A stretch of DNA of 64,000 nt from Serratia nevei (GTDB lineage Bacteria; Pseudomonadota; Gammaproteobacteria; Enterobacterales; Enterobacteriaceae). Below are positions 1 to 9,620 of the stretch, piece after piece (positions within the stretch are counted from its first letter, which is position 1; the number at the start of each line of letters is the position of its first letter). The notes beneath the pieces are model-generated. The model was not told the DNA's origin. It saw only the letters and a program-made list of their open reading frames with translations, and did no database searches. The DNA lies in assembly GCF_037948395.1 (NCBI RefSeq), contig NZ_CP149940.1:1116001-1180000 (forward strand), read 5' to 3'. The position numbers and the translations under genes were made by a program.

Positions 1-275
1 GACAGGCGCTGTTCCAGCGCCGGCTGCAGCTCGGCGTGGTCGAAAGGCGAGGCGGAATCGGTGATATCGGCTTCGACGATCAGCGCGTCGGCCTGTTGCA
101 GCCGGGCGGCCAGCCGGGGCGGCAACGGCGACATATCGACGGTGCCCATATGGATGCTGCCCACCAGATGCAGCCGACGATCGCCCGGCAGAGTGATGTC
201 CAACGCCGGATAAGCGTAACGTTTGGGCGAGATCAGGCCGAGAAAGGCGGCGAGGCGGCGTAACAGTTGACCCAT
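1..275 (-). CDS. ybaP: YbaP, TraB/GumN family protein (N-terminal part, cut by window edge)
   Basis: The minus strand opens at an ATG at 273-275 and stays open to base 1, giving the first ~91 residues of a protein. It begins MGQLLRRLAAFLGLIS and contains LVGSIHMGT, the N-terminal hallmark of the TraB/GumN (YbaP) family of putative erythromycin-esterase-like/metalloprotease-like proteins. E. coli YbaP is about 264 aa, so roughly two thirds are outside the window. The gene lies next to copA, as in E. coli, which supports the call. Its biochemical role is not established. The 133 bp between it and copA (276-408) shows no gene. Confidence 0.75.
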   Translation of the reverse strand, partial: MGQLLRRLAAFLGLISPKRYAYPALDITLPGDRRLHLVGSIHMGTVDMSPLPPRLAARLQQADALIVEADITDSASPFDHAELQPALEQRL

Positions 276-408
276 ACGGCGTGGCTCCTGAATAACGGGT
301 GCGCGTTTCAGCATGAAAGGCGAGGGAAAATCGTCATTCATGCTAAACGCTATCCGCCGCGCAGGAAAGCCCGGAAAACAGCGGGGCGCCATGACGGCGC
401 CCCGGCGA

Positions 409-3120
409 TCACTTCCTGGGTTTAAAACGCAGCAGCCGGTTGGCGTTGCTGACTACGGTAATCGACGACAGCGCCATCGCCGCGCCCGCCACTACCGGGC
501 TGAGCAGCGTGCCGGTCAGCGGATAGAGCACGCCGGCGGCGATCGGGATACCCAGCGTATTGTAGATAAAGGCGCCGAACAGGTTCTGCTTCATGTTGCG
601 CAGCGTGGCCTTCGACAGCGCTACCGCATCCGCCACGCCGTGCAGGCTGTGGCGCATCAGGGTGATGGCGGCGGTCTCGATGGCGATGTCGCTGCCGCCG
701 CCCATCGCGATGCCCACGTCGGCCTGCGCCAGCGCCGGGGCGTCGTTGATGCCGTCGCCGACCATCGCCACGCGCTGGCCTTGCGCCTGCAACTGCTTGA
801 TCGCCGCCGCTTTGCCGTCCGGCAGCACCCCGGCAATCACCCGATCGATGCCGGCCTCTTTGGCGATGGCGTTGGCGGTCACCGGGTTGTCGCCGGTCAG
901 CATCACCAGCTGATAGCCCTGCTGGTGCAGGCGCTGCAGCGCCGCGACGCTGTCCTCGCGCAGCGGATCGCGAATGGCGAACAGTGCGGCCGGTTTACCG
1001 TTAACGGCCAGCAGCACCGGCGTCACGCCGCGTTCGGCCTGGGCGCGCATCGGCGCTTCCAGTTCGGCGGTCGCAACCTGATGCTGCTCCAGCATCGCGG
1101 CGTTGCCCAGCAGCACCGGCATGCCGTCGATCTCCCCGCTGACGCCGGCGCCGCGCAGGGTGCGGAACTGCGCGACCTGCGGCAGCGTTTGCCCGGCGGC
1201 GCGTTCCATGATGGCGCGCGCCAGCGGGTGGTTGGAGCCTTGCTCCAGCGCGGCGGCCCAGCCGATCGCCTGCTGCTCGCTGACCTGATTGAAGGTCAGG
1301 ACCTCCACCACCTGCGGTTTCCCTTCGGTCAGGGTGCCGGTTTTGTCGAACACCAGGGTGTCCAGCTGGCTGGCCTGCTGCAGGGCGTCGGCGTCGCGTA
1401 CCAGCACGCCGAACTCCGCCGCGCGGCCGACGCCGGAGATGATCGACATCGGCGTCGCCAATCCCAAGGCGCACGGACAGGCGATGATCAGCACCGTGGT
1501 GGCGATCACCAGCGTGTAGACCAGCTGCGGCTGCGGGCCGAAGAAGTACCACATCGCCGCGCTGAACAGGGCGATCGCCACCACCGCCGGCACGAACACC
1601 GCCGAGACGCGGTCGGCCAGTTGGCCGATCGCCGGTTTACTGCTCTGCGCCTGGCGCACCAGTTTGATGATGCGCGCCAGCGTGGTTTGGCTGCCGATGG
1701 CGGCGGCGCGGAACAGCACGCTGCCGTCATCGACCACCGTCCCGGCATGCACCGTGTCACCGGCACCTTTCTGCTGCGGCACCGCTTCGCCGGTCAGCAT
1801 CGCTTCATCGAGCCAGACTTCACCCTGCACGATTTCACCGTCGACCGGCACGCGATCGCCGGTGGTCAGCCGCAGCGTCATGCCGAGCTGCACCTCCGCC
1901 AGCGGAATATCGCGCTCGCCGTCGTCGGTTACCAACCGCGCGGTAGGCGGCGTCAGATCCAGCAACCGCTCCAGCGCCTGCGAAGAACGCTGACGGGCGC
2001 GCTGCTCCAGCGCATGGCCGAGGTTGATCAAACCGATGATCATCGCGCTGGCCTCGTAATAGAGGTGGCGCGCCTCCATCGGGAAGAAATCGGGCCAAAT
2101 GTTGACGGCGATCGAGTAAAGCCAGGCAGCACCGGTGCCGAGCGCCACCAGGGTGTCCATGGTGGCGCTGCCGTTCATCAGCGCGCGCCAGGCGTTTCGG
2201 TAGAAGTGCCCACCGGCGAACACCATCACTGCCAGGGTGATGACGCCGACCAGCAGCCAGGGTCGCTGGGTCTCCGGCGTCAGCGTCATGCTGCCGCCGA
2301 ACAGCCCCCAGGCCATCAGTGGGATACCCAACGCCAGACCCAGCGCCGCCTGCCAGCTAAAGCGCTTCATGTTGGCGCGTGCGGTCTGCTGCTGGCGCTC
2401 GCGGCGTTCGGTTTCATCCTGAATCATTTCGGCGCCGTAGCCGGCTTTTTCCACCGCCGCCACCAGCGCCTGCGCATCGGCGGCGCCGGTCACCAGCGCG
2501 CTGCGTTCCGCCAGGTTGACGCGCGCATGCTCTACGCCGGGAACGCTTTGCAGCGCCTGCTGCACTTTATTGACGCAGCTGGCGCAGGTCATGCCGCTGA
2601 GCAGCAGCTGTACGCTGTCGTCCGCGCCGTCGGTTGCCGGAAGGGGAGATTGCGCCGCTGGCTGAACGTCCGGCAACGAAGGTGTTGCGTCAGTCAACGG
2701 CTCAGTTTTTGGGGCGACGGCGCCCGCTACGCTGGCGTGATAGCCGGCATCTTCCACCGCGGCGATCAGCGCCTGCGGATCGGCATCGCCGTATACTTTC
2801 GCGCCGTCGATAGCGACATCGGCGGCGAACACGCCCGGCACCGCTTCCAGCGCCTTGCGGGTGGTGCCGACGCAGTGCATGCAGCTCAGGCCGCTCAGCT
2901 GCAGTTCGGTATCGGCGTGCGGCGCGACTTCGGCCTGATAGCCGGCGGCGATCACGCTGTCGATCAGCGCGCTGTCCGGCGCGTCGCCGGTCACTTTGGC
3001 GTAATGCACGTTAACGTCCGCCTGTTCGACATCGCTGCGGCTTTCCAGGGCTTTTTTCACCCGCTGCGCGCAGTTCATGCAGGACAGCCCCTGCAATGCC
3101 AGCATAGTGGTGTGTGACAT
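409..3120 (-). CDS. copA: Copper-exporting P1B-type ATPase CopA
   Basis: This inner-membrane Cu(I) efflux ATPase has 903 residues. The N-terminus carries three heavy-metal-binding domains with CxxC pairs at about residues 14/17 (CMNC), 80/83 (CMHC) and 179/182 (CASC). The rest is a standard P1B core: the A-domain loop LTGEAVPQ, the transmembrane metal motif CPC ([13 protein letters not shown]), the phosphorylation site DKTGTLTEG and the hinge [11 protein letters not shown]. coli CopA has two metal-binding domains, so the third makes this protein longer. It is divergent from cueR and shares a CueR-type promoter, so copper induction is expected. The start at 3120 gives a first metal-binding domain in the usual position, about ten residues from the N-terminus. 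Confidence 0.96.
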   Translation of the reverse strand: MSHTTMLALQGLSCMNCAQRVKKALESRSDVEQADVNVHYAKVTGDAPDSALIDSVIAAGYQAEVAPHADTELQLSGLSCMHCVGTTRKALEAVPGVFAADVAIDGAKVYGDADPQALIAAVEDAGYHASVAGAVAPKTEPLTDATPSLPDVQPAAQSPLPATDGADDSVQLLLSGMTCASCVNKVQQALQSVPGVEHARVNLAERSALVTGAADAQALVAAVEKAGYGAEMIQDETERRERQQQTARANMKRFSWQAALGLALGIPLMAWGLFGGSMTLTPETQRPWLLVGVITLAVMVFAGGHFYRNAWRALMNGSATMDTLVALGTGAAWLYSIAVNIWPDFFPMEARHLYYEASAMIIGLINLGHALEQRARQRSSQALERLLDLTPPTARLVTDDGERDIPLAEVQLGMTLRLTTGDRVPVDGEIVQGEVWLDEAMLTGEAVPQQKGAGDTVHAGTVVDDGSVLFRAAAIGSQTTLARIIKLVRQAQSSKPAIGQLADRVSAVFVPAVVAIALFSAAMWYFFGPQPQLVYTLVIATTVLIIACPCALGLATPMSIISGVGRAAEFGVLVRDADALQQASQLDTLVFDKTGTLTEGKPQVVEVLTFNQVSEQQAIGWAAALEQGSNHPLARAIMERAAGQTLPQVAQFRTLRGAGVSGEIDGMPVLLGNAAMLEQHQVATAELEAPMRAQAERGVTPVLLAVNGKPAALFAIRDPLREDSVAALQRLHQQGYQLVMLTGDNPVTANAIAKEAGIDRVIAGVLPDGKAAAIKQLQAQGQRVAMVGDGINDAPALAQADVGIAMGGGSDIAIETAAITLMRHSLHGVADAVALSKATLRNMKQNLFGAFIYNTLGIPIAAGVLYPLTGTLLSPVVAGAAMALSSITVVSNANRLLRFKPRK

Positions 3121-3188
3121 GATTGAACTCCTTGCTTAAAGGGCGGTGTTTAAAGGTTGACCGCCTGACCTGTTTTCACTAAGAATGG

Positions 3189-3219
3189 AGCTTAAACCTT
3201 CCAGCAAGGGTAAGGTCAA
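3189..3219 (-). promoter_or_regulatory. copA promoter with CueR operator (19-bp spacer)
   Basis: Read on the minus strand, a -35 element TTGACC (3214-3219) and a -10 element TAAGCT (3189-3194) are separated by exactly 19 bp. This over-long spacer is the hallmark of promoters untwisted by MerR-family activators. The interrupted dyad ACCTTCC-AGCAAGG-GTAAGGT (3196-3216) fills the spacer and closely matches the E. coli copA promoter. CueR, encoded divergently from 3229, is the obvious ligand. Confidence 0.88.
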
Positions 3220-3228
3220 GGAGGGAAA

Positions 3229-3630
3229 ATGAATATTAGCGACGTCGCGAAAAAAACCGGGCTAACCAGCAAGACGATTCGTTTTTACGAAGAGAAAGCG
3301 CTGATTACCGCCCCGATCCGCAGCGATAACGGTTATCGCCACTATTCCGCCAGGCACGTTGAAGAGCTGACGCTGCTGCGCCAGGCGCGGCAGGTGGGCT
3401 TCAACCTGGACGAGTGCCGCGAGCTGGTGGCGTTGTTCAACGATCCGGCCCGCCACAGCGCCGACGTGAAGGCGCGCACGCTGCAGAAGGTGGCGGAGAT
3501 CGAAAGGCACATCAGCGAACTGGGCGACATGCGCCAGCGCCTGCTGGCGCTGGCCGACCAATGCCCGGGCGACGAGGGGGCGGAGTGCCCCATCATCAAC
3601 AACCTGGCGGGGTGTTGTCGTTCGAATTAA
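3229..3630 (+). CDS. cueR: CueR, copper-responsive MerR-family activator
   Basis: A 133-residue MerR-family regulator. An N-terminal winged helix ([26 protein letters not shown]) is followed by a dimerisation helix and a metal-binding loop with Cys112 and Cys120 ([13 protein letters not shown]), the Cu(I) ligands of CueR, then a C-terminal CC pair. It senses cytoplasmic Cu(I) and activates copA through the divergent 19-bp-spacer promoter. The ATG at 3229 follows an AGGAGGG-type ribosome site within CAAGGAGGGAAA. Its 3' end overlaps the convergent ybbJ by 4 bp, a compact arrangement. Confidence 0.96.
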   Translation: MNISDVAKKTGLTSKTIRFYEEKALITAPIRSDNGYRHYSARHVEELTLLRQARQVGFNLDECRELVALFNDPARHSADVKARTLQKVAEIERHISELGDMRQRLLALADQCPGDEGAECPIINNLAGCCRSN

Positions 3631-4088
3631 CGGCTGATGGCGCGGATCACCAGCGTGACGCCTTCCACCGCCACCACTTCTACTTCGGTGCCGGCGGGCA
3701 GATCTTCTGCCGCCTGCGCGCGCCAGCTGCTGTCGCCGATATTGATGCGCCCCATACCGTTGTGCATCGGCTCCGTCAGCGTAGCGCGGGTGCCGATCAG
3801 CTGGCGGTTGCGCTGGTTGAGCACCGGCGAACCGCCGGATGCGGCCGCCGGGCGCCGGCGCAGCCAGTACCACCACAGGTAGGCGACGACGACGGTCAGG
3901 ACGGCGAAGATCATGCCCTGCCACGCCCAGGAGAGCGGCGGCAGCAGCCAGATCAGAGCGCCGACCAACAGCGCCGCCACGCCGCTCCACAGCAGGTAGC
4001 CGCCGGCGCCGAGCATTTCCGCCGCCAGCAACACGCCCCCGAGGGAGAGCCAAAACCACAGCGGATTCGCCGCGATCAGTTCGAGCAT
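3627..4088 (-). CDS. ybbJ: YbbJ, NfeD-like membrane protein
   Basis: A 153-residue protein with hydrophobic N-terminal segments (roughly residues 1-75: [24 protein letters not shown] and following) and a C-terminal OB-fold-like NfeD domain containing [24 protein letters not shown]. NfeD proteins pair with stomatin/SPFH partners in the membrane. Here the partner QmcA is encoded immediately upstream on the same strand with only 2 bp between the genes, so the two are almost certainly co-transcribed and act together. A quality-control or lipid-microdomain role is inferred from the family. Confidence 0.9.
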   Translation of the reverse strand: MLELIAANPLWFWLSLGGVLLAAEMLGAGGYLLWSGVAALLVGALIWLLPPLSWAWQGMIFAVLTVVVAYLWWYWLRRRPAAASGGSPVLNQRNRQLIGTRATLTEPMHNGMGRINIGDSSWRAQAAEDLPAGTEVEVVAVEGVTLVIRAISR

Positions 4089-4090
4089 GA

Positions 4091-4996
4091 TTATTTGCCT
4101 TTGCTTTCTTTCAGCAGTTCGGTAATGCCGCCGATCGAGCCGAGCAGGCTGCTGGCGTCCAGCGGCATCATCACCACTTTGCTGTTGTTGGAGGAACCGA
4201 TCTTCTGCAGCGCGTCGGTGTATTTCTGCGCCACGAAGTAGTTCACCGCCTGAATGTTACCGCTGGCGATGGCGTCGGACACCAGCTGGGTAGCGCGCGC
4301 CTCGGCCTCGGCGGCGCGTTCACGCGCTTCCGCCTGCAGGAACGCCGACTGGCGTTCGCCCTCGGCCTTCAGGATCTGCGATTGTTTCTCCCCCTCGGCG
4401 CGCAGAATGGCCGCCTGGCGCACCCCTTCCGCCTCGAGGATGTCGGCGCGCTTGGTACGTTCGGCCTTCATCTGGGCGTTCATCGAGGCGATCAGTTCCG
4501 CCGGTGGCCGCACGTCGCGGATCTCGATACGGGTGATTTTCACCCCCCACGGATTGGTCGCTTCATCGACGATGTGCAGCAGGCGGCTGTTGATGCTGTC
4601 GCGTTGCGACAGCATTTCGTCCAGCTCCATCGAGCCGAGCACGGTACGGAAGTTGGTCATGGTCAGGTTGACGATCGCCTGTTCGAGGTTGCTGACCTCG
4701 TAGGCGGCGCGCGCCGGATCGACCACCTGGATAAAGCACACCGCGTCGATGGCGACGTTGGCGTTATCGCGGGAAATCACCTCCTGCGAGGGAATGTCCA
4801 GCACCTGCTCCATCATGTTGATTTTGCGGCCAATGCGGTCCATGAACGGCACCACCAGGTTCAGGCCCGGCATCAGCGTTTTGGTGTAGCGGCCGAAGCG
4901 TTCTACCGTCCATTGGAACCCCTGCGGCACAATTTTGACGCCGGCGAACACCACAATCAGTGCGACGACGATCACGATGGGAATAAAAGTAAGCAT
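4091..4996 (-). CDS. qmcA: QmcA, SPFH/stomatin-like membrane protease-associated protein
   Basis: A 301-residue protein. One N-terminal transmembrane helix ([20 protein letters not shown]) is followed by a stomatin/PHB domain ([20 protein letters not shown] ... [23 protein letters not shown]) and a long charged coiled coil rich in A/E/R ([20 protein letters not shown]). E. coli QmcA suppresses lethality of htpX ftsH mutants and is thought to modulate membrane protein turnover. Its ybbJ partner lies directly downstream. The start at 4996 follows an AGGAGG ribosome site. The E. coli ybbL-ybbM (fetAB) genes that normally follow are absent; the allantoin island sits at this junction. Confidence 0.93.
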   Translation of the reverse strand: MLTFIPIVIVVALIVVFAGVKIVPQGFQWTVERFGRYTKTLMPGLNLVVPFMDRIGRKINMMEQVLDIPSQEVISRDNANVAIDAVCFIQVVDPARAAYEVSNLEQAIVNLTMTNFRTVLGSMELDEMLSQRDSINSRLLHIVDEATNPWGVKITRIEIRDVRPPAELIASMNAQMKAERTKRADILEAEGVRQAAILRAEGEKQSQILKAEGERQSAFLQAEARERAAEAEARATQLVSDAIASGNIQAVNYFVAQKYTDALQKIGSSNNSKVVMMPLDASSLLGSIGGITELLKESKGK

Positions 4997-5068
4997 GCAA
5001 ACCTCCTGTCAGACATATGTAAACAGATATTACGTCAGCGCCGGAAAAATGCCTACCGTTACCGCGAC

Positions 5069-5983
5069 TTAATCCAGGGCGCTGACCAAACCCGCGATCA
5101 GCGGATCCCGCGTCTGGAACAGGCCGATCAGGGTACGCACCGCCTCACCGCCGCGAGCATCGGACCAGGCCAGCGACAGGGGAGAGGGCTGGCGCGGATA
5201 TTTGAGCTGCTTAGCCACCAGCTCGCCGCTATCAAGGTAAGTTTGGCACAGCTGGCGCGGAAGGAAACCGATCCCGAGACCGCGCAGATGGCACTCCAGC
5301 TTGGTGCGCAGGTCCGGCACTTTGATCTCCTGCTGGCCCGACAGCAGCCAGGCGGTGCGCTTGGCCAAATGGCGCGCGGTATCTTCGACGTTGATCGCCG
5401 CGTAAGGGCGCAGCTGCGTTTCGTTCAGCGGATCGGCGGCGTCGGCCAGCGGGTGCGTCGGCGCGATGGCGAACACCCAATCGATCTTGCCCAGGGGCAG
5501 CACCTTGATGCTGTTTTCCAGCGATTCATTGCCCGCCGCCCCGATCGCCAGATGGCAATCCTCATTCAGCAGCGCGTCCCACACGCCCATGTACACCTGG
5601 CGGGAAATATGAAATTGGGTGAACGGGTATTTGGCGTGCAGGTGGGTCAACAGCCCGGCCACGGCGGCGGCGTCATACAGCAGGTTGTTGACAACGATAT
5701 TCACCTGGTGCTCTACGCCGTCGTTGATTTGCCGCAGTTCGCCCGGCATGGCGTCCAGCCAGGTGTGCCACTGGCGGCAGCGTTCCAGCAAATACTCTCC
5801 GGCCGGCGTCAGGTTGACGGTGCGGGTGGTGCGGATAAACAGCTGCGTGCCGATGCTCTCTTCCAGCGTTTTGATGCGGTAGCTGATGGTGGCGGTGGTT
5901 TTGTGCAGCAGCTCCGCCGCGCGGGAGAAACTTTGGCACTCGGCAACTTTGATAAACGAACGAATGGTTTCGTGATCCAGCAT
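5069..5983 (-). CDS. allS: AllS, LysR-family activator of allantoin genes
   Basis: A 304-residue LysR-type regulator. The N-terminal helix-turn-helix (ETIRSFIKVAECQSFSRAAE ... TTATISYRIKTLE) is followed by an effector domain with strong resemblance to E. coli AllS (QVNIVVNNLLYDAAAV, YPFTQFHISRQVYMGVWDAL). In E. coli AllS activates the allD-allC-allE branch during anaerobic allantoin use. The gene starts the all island and is divergent from allA across 353 bp. The ATG at 5983 has an AGGACC ribosome site about 7 bp upstream. Confidence 0.93.
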   Translation of the reverse strand: MLDHETIRSFIKVAECQSFSRAAELLHKTTATISYRIKTLEESIGTQLFIRTTRTVNLTPAGEYLLERCRQWHTWLDAMPGELRQINDGVEHQVNIVVNNLLYDAAAVAGLLTHLHAKYPFTQFHISRQVYMGVWDALLNEDCHLAIGAAGNESLENSIKVLPLGKIDWVFAIAPTHPLADAADPLNETQLRPYAAINVEDTARHLAKRTAWLLSGQQEIKVPDLRTKLECHLRGLGIGFLPRQLCQTYLDSGELVAKQLKYPRQPSPLSLAWSDARGGEAVRTLIGLFQTRDPLIAGLVSALD

Positions 5984-6336
5984 GAGGGGTCCTTGGCTGA
6001 CACCGCCTTTTCGGTTATCGGTGAGAAGAATCTACTGATGTTGCGGCGCGATAGGCAGCGGCAAAGCCCAACCCCACGATCCCGGTCACAGAATCACCCG
6101 ATAGCGATGAACGCGCGCCGCCCCATTTTGCCCGATGATGAATTGAGCGGTTTTTTAATTCATTGATTTAAAGCAATTAATATGGCTCTTCGATCGTAAA
6201 GTGTGCGGGTGATCTTGTTGTGGAAAAATTTTCCAAAAAAATGCTGTCAAATTCACCACGCGCTGTCTAGAGTGAAGGCGTTGGGTGAAATATCGCCGTT
6301 CAATCGCCGTCTGGGTCATGCGCTTGGGAGAATCAC
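5984..6336. promoter_or_regulatory. allS-allA divergent intergenic region
   Basis: This 353-bp non-coding stretch separates the divergent allS and allA starts. It becomes AT-rich from about 6140. It contains one clear palindrome (6221-6235, listed separately) and should hold both promoters. I could not assign convincing -35/-10 pairs. No additional gene is supported here. Confidence 0.6.
6221..6235. promoter_or_regulatory. Probable AllR operator upstream of allA
   Basis: TGGAAAAATTTTCCA is a perfect 15-bp palindrome about 100 bp before allA. The same core recurs before gcl at 7791-7807. E. coli AllR, an IclR-family repressor released by glyoxylate, controls both the allA and gcl promoters. 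The shared palindrome is therefore the best AllR site candidate. Confidence 0.75.
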
Positions 6337-6822
6337 ATGGATTTAGTCATCGAAGAATTAACGCCGGCGGCCTTTGCGCCTTACGGCGATGTATTGCAGA
6401 TAGAGGGCTCGCGTTTCTTTCATATCAATGACGGAAAAACCGAGCGTTATCACGATCTCGCCAAGATAGAGGTGTCCGACGGCAACCGGGTGCTGGCCAG
6501 CATCAACCGGGCGGAACCCTGCGATCTGCCGATGACCTTTTCCCTGTTGGAAAAGCATCCGCTCTCGTCGCAGGCCTTTGTGCCGATGAACGGCGAACGC
6601 TTCGTGGTGATCGTCGCCGAACCGGGCGAAACCATCCCCATCGGCACGCTGCGCGCCTTTATCACCAACGGCAAGCAGGGAATTAACTATCACCGCAATG
6701 TCTGGCACCATCCGCTGTTTGCCTATGCGAAGGTTACCGACTTTTTCACCATCGATCGCGCAGGTGCCGACAACTGCGTGGTCAGCCGCTTGCCGGAGCC
6801 GTATCGCATAGTTTTGGCATAG
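6337..6822 (+). CDS. allA: AllA, ureidoglycolate lyase
   Basis: A 161-residue protein (E. coli AllA is 160 aa) that converts (S)-ureidoglycolate to glyoxylate plus urea in the cytoplasm, the last step of allantoin breakdown feeding gcl. Family sequence blocks are intact: LTPAAFAPYGDVLQIEG near the N-terminus, SRFFHINDGKTERYHDL, and the cupin-fold segment GKQGINYHRNVWHHPLFAY near residues 112-130. The ATG at 6337 follows a GGGAGA ribosome site. An AllR palindrome lies upstream and allR follows after 70 bp, so repression in the absence of glyoxylate is expected. Confidence 0.95.
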   Translation: MDLVIEELTPAAFAPYGDVLQIEGSRFFHINDGKTERYHDLAKIEVSDGNRVLASINRAEPCDLPMTFSLLEKHPLSSQAFVPMNGERFVVIVAEPGETIPIGTLRAFITNGKQGINYHRNVWHHPLFAYAKVTDFFTIDRAGADNCVVSRLPEPYRIVLA

Positions 6823-6892
6823 CGCTGGCCGCACGCCGCGCAGGGCGTTTATCATAGCGTCACCCATGCCGTTACTGACAAAGGAAGCTTGA

Positions 6893-7708
6893 ATGACCGA
6901 ATTACGCAGGAAAGGACGACCCGCCACCGAAGCCGGCGCCACCAAAGGGGCGCAGGCGTTGGATCGCGGGCTGGAGATCCTCCAGTACCTGGCCAACGCC
7001 GGGGGGAGTTCGTCGGTTTCCGTGCTGTCCGAAAAGCTGGAGCTGCCGCTGTCCACCACCTTCAGATTGTTGAAAGTGCTGGAGAAATCGGAATTCGTCT
7101 TTCAGGATCCACAGCTGGGCTGGTGGCATATCGGCATTCAGTCGTTCACCGTCGGTTCCGCTTACATGAACGATCGCGACGTGGTATCGGTGGCCGGGCC
7201 GTTCATGCGCCGGCTGATGTTGCTGTCCGGCGAGACCGCCAACCTGGCGATCCGCAACAATTTCGACGCGGTGCTGATTCGCCAATGCGAGTGCCAGGCG
7301 ATGGTGCGCATGTGCGCGCCGCTGGGCAGCCGCTTGCCGCTGCACGCCTCGGGCGCCGGCAAAGCGCTGCTGTACCCGCTGGCGGAAGAGGAGATGCTGG
7401 ATCTGATCGTGCGTTCGGGGCTGCAATCCTACACGCCCAAGACGCTGACCAGCGTGAACCTGCTGCGCAAGGATCTGCATCAGTCGCTGGCGCAGGGCTA
7501 CACCATCGACGATGAAGAGCACGCGCTTGGCCTGAACTGCCTGGCTTCGGCGATTTTCGATCGCAACAACAACGTGATCGCCGCCATTTCCATCTCCGGG
7601 CCGAGTTCGCGGGTCGGCAAGGAGCGGTTCAAGGAGCTGGGCGAACTGGTGGGTGAAGTGGCCAGAGACATCAGCGCCGCGCTGGGCGAATCGCGCAGCA
7701 AGGCGTAA
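6893..7708 (+). CDS. allR: AllR, IclR-family repressor of the allantoin regulon
   Basis: A 271-residue IclR-family regulator. The N-terminal winged helix starts near residue 20 ([35 protein letters not shown]) and is followed by a C-terminal IclR effector domain ([35 protein letters not shown]). In E. coli AllR represses allA and gcl and is released by glyoxylate. It lies between its two presumed operators. The ATG has an AAGGA ribosome site. A strong terminator follows at 7748. Confidence 0.95.
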   Translation: MTELRRKGRPATEAGATKGAQALDRGLEILQYLANAGGSSSVSVLSEKLELPLSTTFRLLKVLEKSEFVFQDPQLGWWHIGIQSFTVGSAYMNDRDVVSVAGPFMRRLMLLSGETANLAIRNNFDAVLIRQCECQAMVRMCAPLGSRLPLHASGAGKALLYPLAEEEMLDLIVRSGLQSYTPKTLTSVNLLRKDLHQSLAQGYTIDDEEHALGLNCLASAIFDRNNNVIAAISISGPSSRVGKERFKELGELVGEVARDISAALGESRSKA

Positions 7709-7747
7709 ACGTCGCGCGCCGGGCTGAACCGGCGCGGAGCAAGACTC

Positions 7748-7775
7748 CCCGTTTGATGAGCAAACGGGTTTTTTT
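7748..7775 (+). terminator. Rho-independent terminator after allR
   Basis: An 8-bp stem CCCGTTTG/CAAACGGG with loop ATGAG is followed by a run of Ts. It separates allA-allR transcription from gcl. The downstream edge touches a TTGACC hexamer (7774-7779) that could serve as the -35 element of gcl. Confidence 0.85.
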
Positions 7776-7790
7776 GACCGCAATTTTAAG

Positions 7791-7807
7791 TTGGAAAAAT
7801 TTTCCAA
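7791..7807. promoter_or_regulatory. Probable AllR operator upstream of gcl
   Basis: TTGGAAAAATTTTCCAA is a perfect 17-bp palindrome ending 20 bp before the gcl start codon. It has the same core as the site before allA. Its position, just downstream of a TTGACC -35-like hexamer, would block polymerase when occupied. Confidence 0.8.
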
Positions 7808-7827
7808 TAAATTAAGGAGAGCATCAC

Positions 7828-9609
7828 ATGGCAATTATGCGAGCGGTAGACGCGGCAATGCACGTGCTGGAAAAAGAAGGGATCACCACCGCGTTCGGCG
7901 TGCCCGGCGCGGCGATCAACCCGTTCTACGATGCGATGCGGCGGCACGGCGGCATCAAACACTACCTGGCGCGGCACGTGGAAGGGGCCTCGCACATGGC
8001 GGAAGGTTACACCCGCGCCGCCGCCGGCAACATCGGCTTGTGCATCGGCACCTCCGGCCCGGCGGGCACCGACATGATCACCGGCCTTTACTCCGCCTCC
8101 GCCGATTCGATCCCGATCCTGTGCATCACCGGCCAGGCGCCGCGTGCGCGTTTGCACAAAGAAGATTTTCAGGCGGTAGACATCGAATCGATCGCCAAGC
8201 CGGTGACCAAGATGGCGGTCACCGTGCAGGAACCGGCGCTGGTGCCGCGCGTGCTGCAGCAGGCGTTCCACCTGATGCGCTCCGGCCGGCCGGGCCCGGT
8301 GCTGATCGACCTGCCTTTCGACGTGCAGATGGCGGAGATCGAGTTCGATCCGGACACCTACTCTTCACTGCCCGCCTATAAGCCGGCGGCCACCCAGGCG
8401 CAGATCGACAAAGCGCTGGATCTGCTGTGCGCGGCGAAAAAACCGCTGATCATCGCCGGCGGCGGCATTCACAACGCCGACGCGGCGGATTTGCTGCAGC
8501 AGTTGGCGGAGATCTGCAACGTGCCGGTGATCCCGACCTTGATGGGCTGGGGCGCCATTCCGGACGATCACCCGCTGATGGCGGGCATGGCGGGCCTGCA
8601 AACCTCGCACCGCTACGGCAACGCCAACCTGCTGGATTCGGATCTGGTGTTCGGCATCGGCAACCGCTGGGCCAACCGCCACACCGGCTCGGTGGACAAG
8701 TACACCGCCGGGCGCAAGGTGGTGCACATCGATATTGAGCCGACGCAGATTGGCCGGGTGATCTGCCCGGATCTGGGCATCGTCTCCGACGCGCGCATCG
8801 CGCTGCAAATGCTGGTGGATACGGCAAAGCGCCGCTTCGAGCGCGGCGAGTTGCCGAATCGCGACGCTTGGTGCGCCGCCTGTCTGCAGCGCAAGCAAAC
8901 GCTGCTGCGCAAAACCCACTTCGACAACGTGCCGGTCAAGCCGCAGCGGGTGTATGAAGAGATGAACCGCGCCTTTGGCCGCGATGCCTGCTACGTCACC
9001 ACCATCGGTCTGTCGCAGATCGCCGCCGCGCAAATGCTGCACGTTTTCGAACCGCGTCACTGGATCAACGCCGGCCAGGCCGGCCCGCTGGGCTGGACGC
9101 TGCCTGCGGCGCTGGGCGTATGCGCCGCCGATCCGCAGCGCAAGGTGGTCGCGCTGTCGGGCGACTATGATTTCCAATTTATGATTGAAGAGCTGGCGGT
9201 CGGCGCACAGTTCAAACTGCCCTATATCCACGTGCTGGTGAACAACGCCTATCTGGGGCTGATCCGCCAGGCGCAGCGTGGGTTCGACATGGATTACTGC
9301 GTGCAGCTGTCGTTTGAAAACATTAACAATGCGGAGATTGGCGAGTACGGCGTCGATCACGTCAAGGTGGCGGAAGGGCTGGGCTGCAAGGCGCTGCGGG
9401 TGTTCAAACCGGAAGAGATTGCGCCGGCGTTTCGTCAGGCCCAGGAGCTGATGCAGCAGCACCGGGTGCCGGTGGTGGTGGAAATCATCCTGGAGCGCGT
9501 CACCAATATTTCCATGGGCACCGAGCTGGATAACGTCAACGAGTTCGAACCGGTGGCGGCAACGCCGGAAGACGCGCCGACCTCGGTCAACTTCTTTGAT
9601 TACCGTTGA
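7828..9609 (+). CDS. gcl: Glyoxylate carboligase Gcl
   Basis: A 593-residue ThDP- and FAD-dependent enzyme that joins two glyoxylates into tartronate semialdehyde with loss of CO2. It carries the acetolactate-synthase-like fold: an N-terminal Pyr domain ([19 protein letters not shown]), a central FAD-binding domain and a C-terminal PP domain ([31 protein letters not shown]). Val51 (LARHVEGA) replaces the catalytic Glu found in almost all ThDP enzymes, a known diagnostic feature of Gcl. An AAGGAG ribosome site precedes the ATG. It heads the gcl-hyi-glxR operon under the AllR palindrome. Confidence 0.97.
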   Translation: MAIMRAVDAAMHVLEKEGITTAFGVPGAAINPFYDAMRRHGGIKHYLARHVEGASHMAEGYTRAAAGNIGLCIGTSGPAGTDMITGLYSASADSIPILCITGQAPRARLHKEDFQAVDIESIAKPVTKMAVTVQEPALVPRVLQQAFHLMRSGRPGPVLIDLPFDVQMAEIEFDPDTYSSLPAYKPAATQAQIDKALDLLCAAKKPLIIAGGGIHNADAADLLQQLAEICNVPVIPTLMGWGAIPDDHPLMAGMAGLQTSHRYGNANLLDSDLVFGIGNRWANRHTGSVDKYTAGRKVVHIDIEPTQIGRVICPDLGIVSDARIALQMLVDTAKRRFERGELPNRDAWCAACLQRKQTLLRKTHFDNVPVKPQRVYEEMNRAFGRDACYVTTIGLSQIAAAQMLHVFEPRHWINAGQAGPLGWTLPAALGVCAADPQRKVVALSGDYDFQFMIEELAVGAQFKLPYIHVLVNNAYLGLIRQAQRGFDMDYCVQLSFENINNAEIGEYGVDHVKVAEGLGCKALRVFKPEEIAPAFRQAQELMQQHRVPVVVEIILERVTNISMGTELDNVNEFEPVAATPEDAPTSVNFFDYR

Positions 9610-9620
9610 GGAACCTTACC

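Noticed and set aside
313..3117. Very long open frame on the plus strand opposite copA
   Set aside because: It is the antisense shadow of copA; the translation is Arg/His/Gln-rich low-complexity protein with no domain, while the minus strand encodes a complete P1B ATPase.
4382..6166. 594-codon plus-strand frame spanning qmcA and allS
   Set aside because: Antisense to two well-supported genes and rich in Arg/His/Gln; no ribosome site or homology.
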